From the NCBI GenBank assembly GCA_023212695.1, contig JALCCG010000062.1, positions 20,738 through 84,737 on the forward strand: a DNA stretch of 64,000 nucleotides, written 5' to 3'. Origin of the DNA: Sporisorium sorghi (lineage: Eukaryota; Basidiomycota; Ustilaginomycetes; Ustilaginales; Ustilaginaceae). Position 1 is the stretch's first letter. Each line of letters opens with the position of its first letter. Below the pieces are notes generated by a model, which ran no database searches, was not told the DNA's origin, and saw only the letters and a program-made list of their open reading frames with translations. This document shows positions 61,700-64,000 of this stretch, piece after piece. Both the position numbers and the translations under genes were made by a program.

Positions 61700-62530
61700 T
61701 CAAGGGGTGCTCACTCTGTGCAAAACATGCTGTTGGTCCACACCATGGTGATGTTCCTCACTTGGCTTGATAATGGCAAGCACAGAAAGGGAGACCCAGG
61801 CCAATACCTTCAATGGGGCATGGTCACCATCACCTTCAACATCAGCAGCAACTCATCTAAGCTGTTGGGCTGCTATGGTGACCTGAACTTCCATGTCAAC
61901 ACCATCGCCACCAGGAAGGACCAGCCAGTAAGCCAGGATGTGGTGTTCTCTGTGGTGGCCCTTGGCATCTCTCAGCAAGTGTTCCCAAAAGAGCTACATG
62001 TCATGGATCGTGTTGGGGTGGTCCTCCCACCTTCTTCCCCTTGTTGATTGTATTTACACTGTAGGTGGATTCCTAAGACCTCACCTCATACTTTGCCCCT
62101 GTGCCTGCTAGCATTGTACCAAGCCTCCAAGCCCAGTGTATTGCCCCTGGCCTCAACAACACCTTCCCCAGCTGTTGAGGTTCTCAGACCCCAAGCGCCT
62201 AACACTACATTGACTGTTTGACAATTGCAAGTTCGGCTTGTCCCTGCTCAAAAAGAGCAAGCCCACCTACTGTGTTGATGGTCGATGACAAGTTCTTGGA
62301 TTGCCCTGTCTTTCTGCATGGAAGGACGCAGTGCCGCAAGCCGGACGAAGAGATGAAGCACTCCATCTAAGAACTTCGTCACTCGTCGGACAAGCCAGCC
62401 TGGGGTAATAATCATATACCCATGAACACGAAGCATCTCAACAGGGCTCTCAAGGTCATCTCCAAGCGTCTCGGTCTTGACCCAGTTACATCCAGGGTTT
62501 TCCGCACCACCTACCATTTCAAGGTGGTGT
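61700..62530 (+). pseudogene. Tyrosine-recombinase-like (Crypton/DUF3435-type) relic, interrupted by an LTR
   Basis: Plus-strand fragments: HRKGDPGQYLQWGMVTITFN at about 61777-61840, then, after the LTR, DDKFLDCPVFLHGRTQCRKP at about 62283-62340 and LNRALKVISKRLGLDPVTSR-VFRTTYHF at about 62437-62516. These resemble the 'yL.W.dv.i', 'pvf' and C-terminal 'L...skrlGl....fRrt' blocks of fungal Crypton-like tyrosine recombinases. Stops and the LTR break the frame, so it is a relic. The identity is tentative. Confidence 0.4.
61999..62204 (-). mobile_element. Solo LTR 3 (206 bp), reverse orientation, target duplication CTACA
   Basis: The plus strand starts TGTCATGG and ends CGCCTAACA; read on the minus strand it begins TGTTAGGCG, as a diverged relative of LTR 1 and 2 (shared GGGTCTGAGAACCT-like start and AAATACAATCAAC). 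The flanking 5 bp are identical (CTACA at 61994-61998 and 62205-62209). Confidence 0.8.
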
Positions 62531-62690
62531 ATGTATGTATGTACCGAGATTCACGAAACAGATGGGACTAAGTACAAAAGCTATGAGGGCGGCCGTCTCC
62601 TCGTCATGCCCGTTACCAGTTCCGGAGGGTGAACAACCGTTTGCGAAGTATGGGGAGAGAGAAGAGAGAGTGTGTGGGAAGAAAAGATGA
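62531..62690. other. Short non-coding spacer
   Basis: Contains a TATG run near 62530-62541 and purine-rich sequence. No gene seen. Confidence 0.3.
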
Positions 62691-62706
62691 TCAGGAGGCA
62701 TTACGA

Positions 62707-63723
62707 TCACGCAAGACTCGTGGGAGGCCAGATTGCCTGTGGGAGAGTGCAGCGCTGGCATCTCGAGAAGGACGAGGGCAAGCTGCCCGAAGATGTCGAC
62801 GATGCCTGTGAAGCAATGTCGTCAGGAACATCAGCTGCACTGGCAAGGTGTGGCCTGGGCAAGGCGAGGGCGCTTGAAAGGACCAGGAACACCAATTTGC
62901 GGCGAGGATGCTGGGGGAGTGGTTGCACTGGTAGAGGCAGACGTAGTGGCATCCAGAGGGCAACGTCGTGGCAGGAGGGCAGTTCGAACAAGGTCCATCG
63001 CACTTCTCCGCATGAACAGGAGGCCAAAGCCAGCCCGGCGTTGGGTTCAAAGCAACCCTGACATGACTGTGAGTTGCGCTCCATCCGTTGCCGCCGATGA
63101 TCGCAGCACCTGCCGGCAAAATCCATCCCTTGGGTCCAAGTCGTGGCACGGGCACCCTCCCCTCCGCCACACATGGCGCATGTAGACCTAGACGTCTGGT
63201 AGGAGCGGCGTACAGCGGGATGGTCAAGTACCACATCAGGAAAGCGCGCCAAGAAACAGCCAGCACAGTATACTGTATTGCGTTTGTGGACTGCAGCCCC
63301 ACGTTTGCAGCAACGACAGCATCTGGGGGCTTTACGATCGCTAGACCAATCCTGCTGTTTGGGAGCCTCCACATGGACAGCGACCTGCCCGACCACCGTC
63401 GGAGCCGACAGCTGTGGTTGATCCCCATAAACAAGCAAGTCATCCGGTAGATCACCAACCGCAGCTGGGAGAATACTGGCATCGTGAAAGAACAATCTAG
63501 AACCATCTCTCTTGATGAGCGAGTTCCTCGCCAGCCAGTGGGACTGGAAGGTTTTAGGCGGGAGTCTCGACGGTCCTGCATGTAGCAAGCATGCGAACCG
63601 AAAAATTTCCTTGAGACAAGAGAGGCGAAGGCGATCCGGACTAAGACTGGCTGGTGTCGCCTGGGCATCGCCACGAGGGAGGTTTTGGATGGCCGACTGA
63701 ATGACGGTGATATGGAGACCCAC
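62707..63723 (-). CDS. Unclassified Cys-rich ORF, start and exons uncertain
   Basis: A minus-strand frame of 338 codons. Its central part has a zinc-binding look: PRCCRCCKRGAAVHKRNTVY followed by CAGCFLARF, i.e. C-x2-C ... C-x2-C-F, similar to the N-terminal zinc motif of the tRNA thiolation protein CTU2/NCS2. The sequence after it does not follow CTU2, and further CxxC pairs occur (TCAMCG, SCQGC, RCQRC). An overlapping 432-codon frame (62691-63989) covers the same stretch. It may be an intron-split CTU2, a repeat-borne protein or a relic; no function is claimed. Confidence 0.35.
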   Translation of the reverse strand: MGLHITVIQSAIQNLPRGDAQATPASLSPDRLRLSCLKEIFRFACLLHAGPSRLPPKTFQSHWLARNSLIKRDGSRLFFHDASILPAAVGDLPDDLLVYGDQPQLSAPTVVGQVAVHVEAPKQQDWSSDRKAPRCCRCCKRGAAVHKRNTVYCAGCFLARFPDVVLDHPAVRRSYQTSRSTCAMCGGGEGARATTWTQGMDFAGRCCDHRRQRMERNSQSCQGCFEPNAGLALASCSCGEVRWTLFELPSCHDVALWMPLRLPLPVQPLPQHPRRKLVFLVLSSALALPRPHLASAADVPDDIASQASSTSSGSLPSSFSRCQRCTLPQAIWPPTSLA

Positions 63724-64000
63724 ACCCGAAGACGGATCTGGCCAACTCGAGAGAGTGACTGGCTCAACTCAGGAAAGCCCAAAGCTACCGCACCAGGGGA
63801 GGCATCGTCCACCAACAAAGTGCGGAACTCCTCACCGAGAAAGGGATGCAGGATAACCGTGAACGCCAGCCAGACCGTGCTAAAGTGGGGGGGGGGGGGG
63901 GGGGGAAAAAAAAAAGAGGGGGGGCACAGGTCGCCGGAGCGAGGAAGGGCCGCGGAAAGCGGCGAACATATAAAGACACGGTCGGGCAAAAAGACGGCGC
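63724..64000. other. Right end of window
   Basis: A long G tract (about 63887-63905) is followed by an A run and GC-rich sequence with TATAA-like ATATAAAG near 63968. No gene seen. Confidence 0.3.

Noticed and set aside
1..64000. CRISPR array, rRNA genes, bacterial-type operons
   Set aside because: No such patterns; the sequence is eukaryotic nuclear DNA.

Overview
The window is nuclear DNA of a basidiomycete fungus, most likely a smut of the Ustilaginaceae. The signs are GC-rich codons, mostly intron-poor genes, introns of about 70-160 bp with GTAAGT/GTGAGT donors, compact intergenic regions, frequent mononucleotide tracts, and a gene set that is standard for Ustilaginomycotina. The species cannot be named from sequence alone. 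There is one assembly gap of 10 N at 29357-29366.

Layout. 1-17 kb is a housekeeping block: a partial nucleoporin NUP170/NUP155 (-), the DNA primase large subunit PRI2 (+), adenylosuccinate synthetase ADE12 (+) and a four-exon glutamate synthase GLT1 (+). Two GLT1 micro-exons (7 and 23 nt) carry iron-sulfur ligands. 17-21.5 kb holds an unplaced acidic ORF and then a repeat island with two TIR elements, a tRNA-like sequence and a solo LTR. 21.5-31 kb has TFIIA gamma (TOA2), a DUF2841 protein with a MADS-like N-terminus, a CRAL-TRIO protein with a Pex22-like tail, and an SDR whose catalytic part is frame-shifted. 30.6-49 kb has RDH54, an SLM1-like BAR-PH protein, ALG7, TFIIE alpha, a JmjC/cupin protein with a very large insertion and a Zn2Cys6 regulator, ending in a TA-flanked MITE. 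49-54 kb has a YVC1-like TRP channel, UBC13, a PIG-Y-like GPI-GnT subunit only 12 bp upstream of WASP, and a 2OG-Fe(II) oxygenase. 55-59.3 kb has a secreted deaminase and an NAT/NCS2 purine permease. The permease promoter carries a 26-bp palindrome made of opposed GATA sites, which suggests nitrogen-regulated purine use. 59.3-64 kb is a second repeat island: duplicated repeat copies, two more solo LTRs with perfect 5-bp target duplications, a broken tyrosine-recombinase-like relic, and an unclassified Cys-rich ORF.

Functionally the gene content is core eukaryotic machinery (replication, transcription initiation, recombination repair, ubiquitin K63 signalling, ER glycosylation and GPI synthesis, actin nucleation, TORC2 signalling) plus nitrogen and purine metabolism (ADE12, GLT1, deaminase, permease). 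The accessory interest lies in unusual gene architectures and in the two repeat islands. No CRISPR array, rRNA gene or confident functional tRNA was seen.
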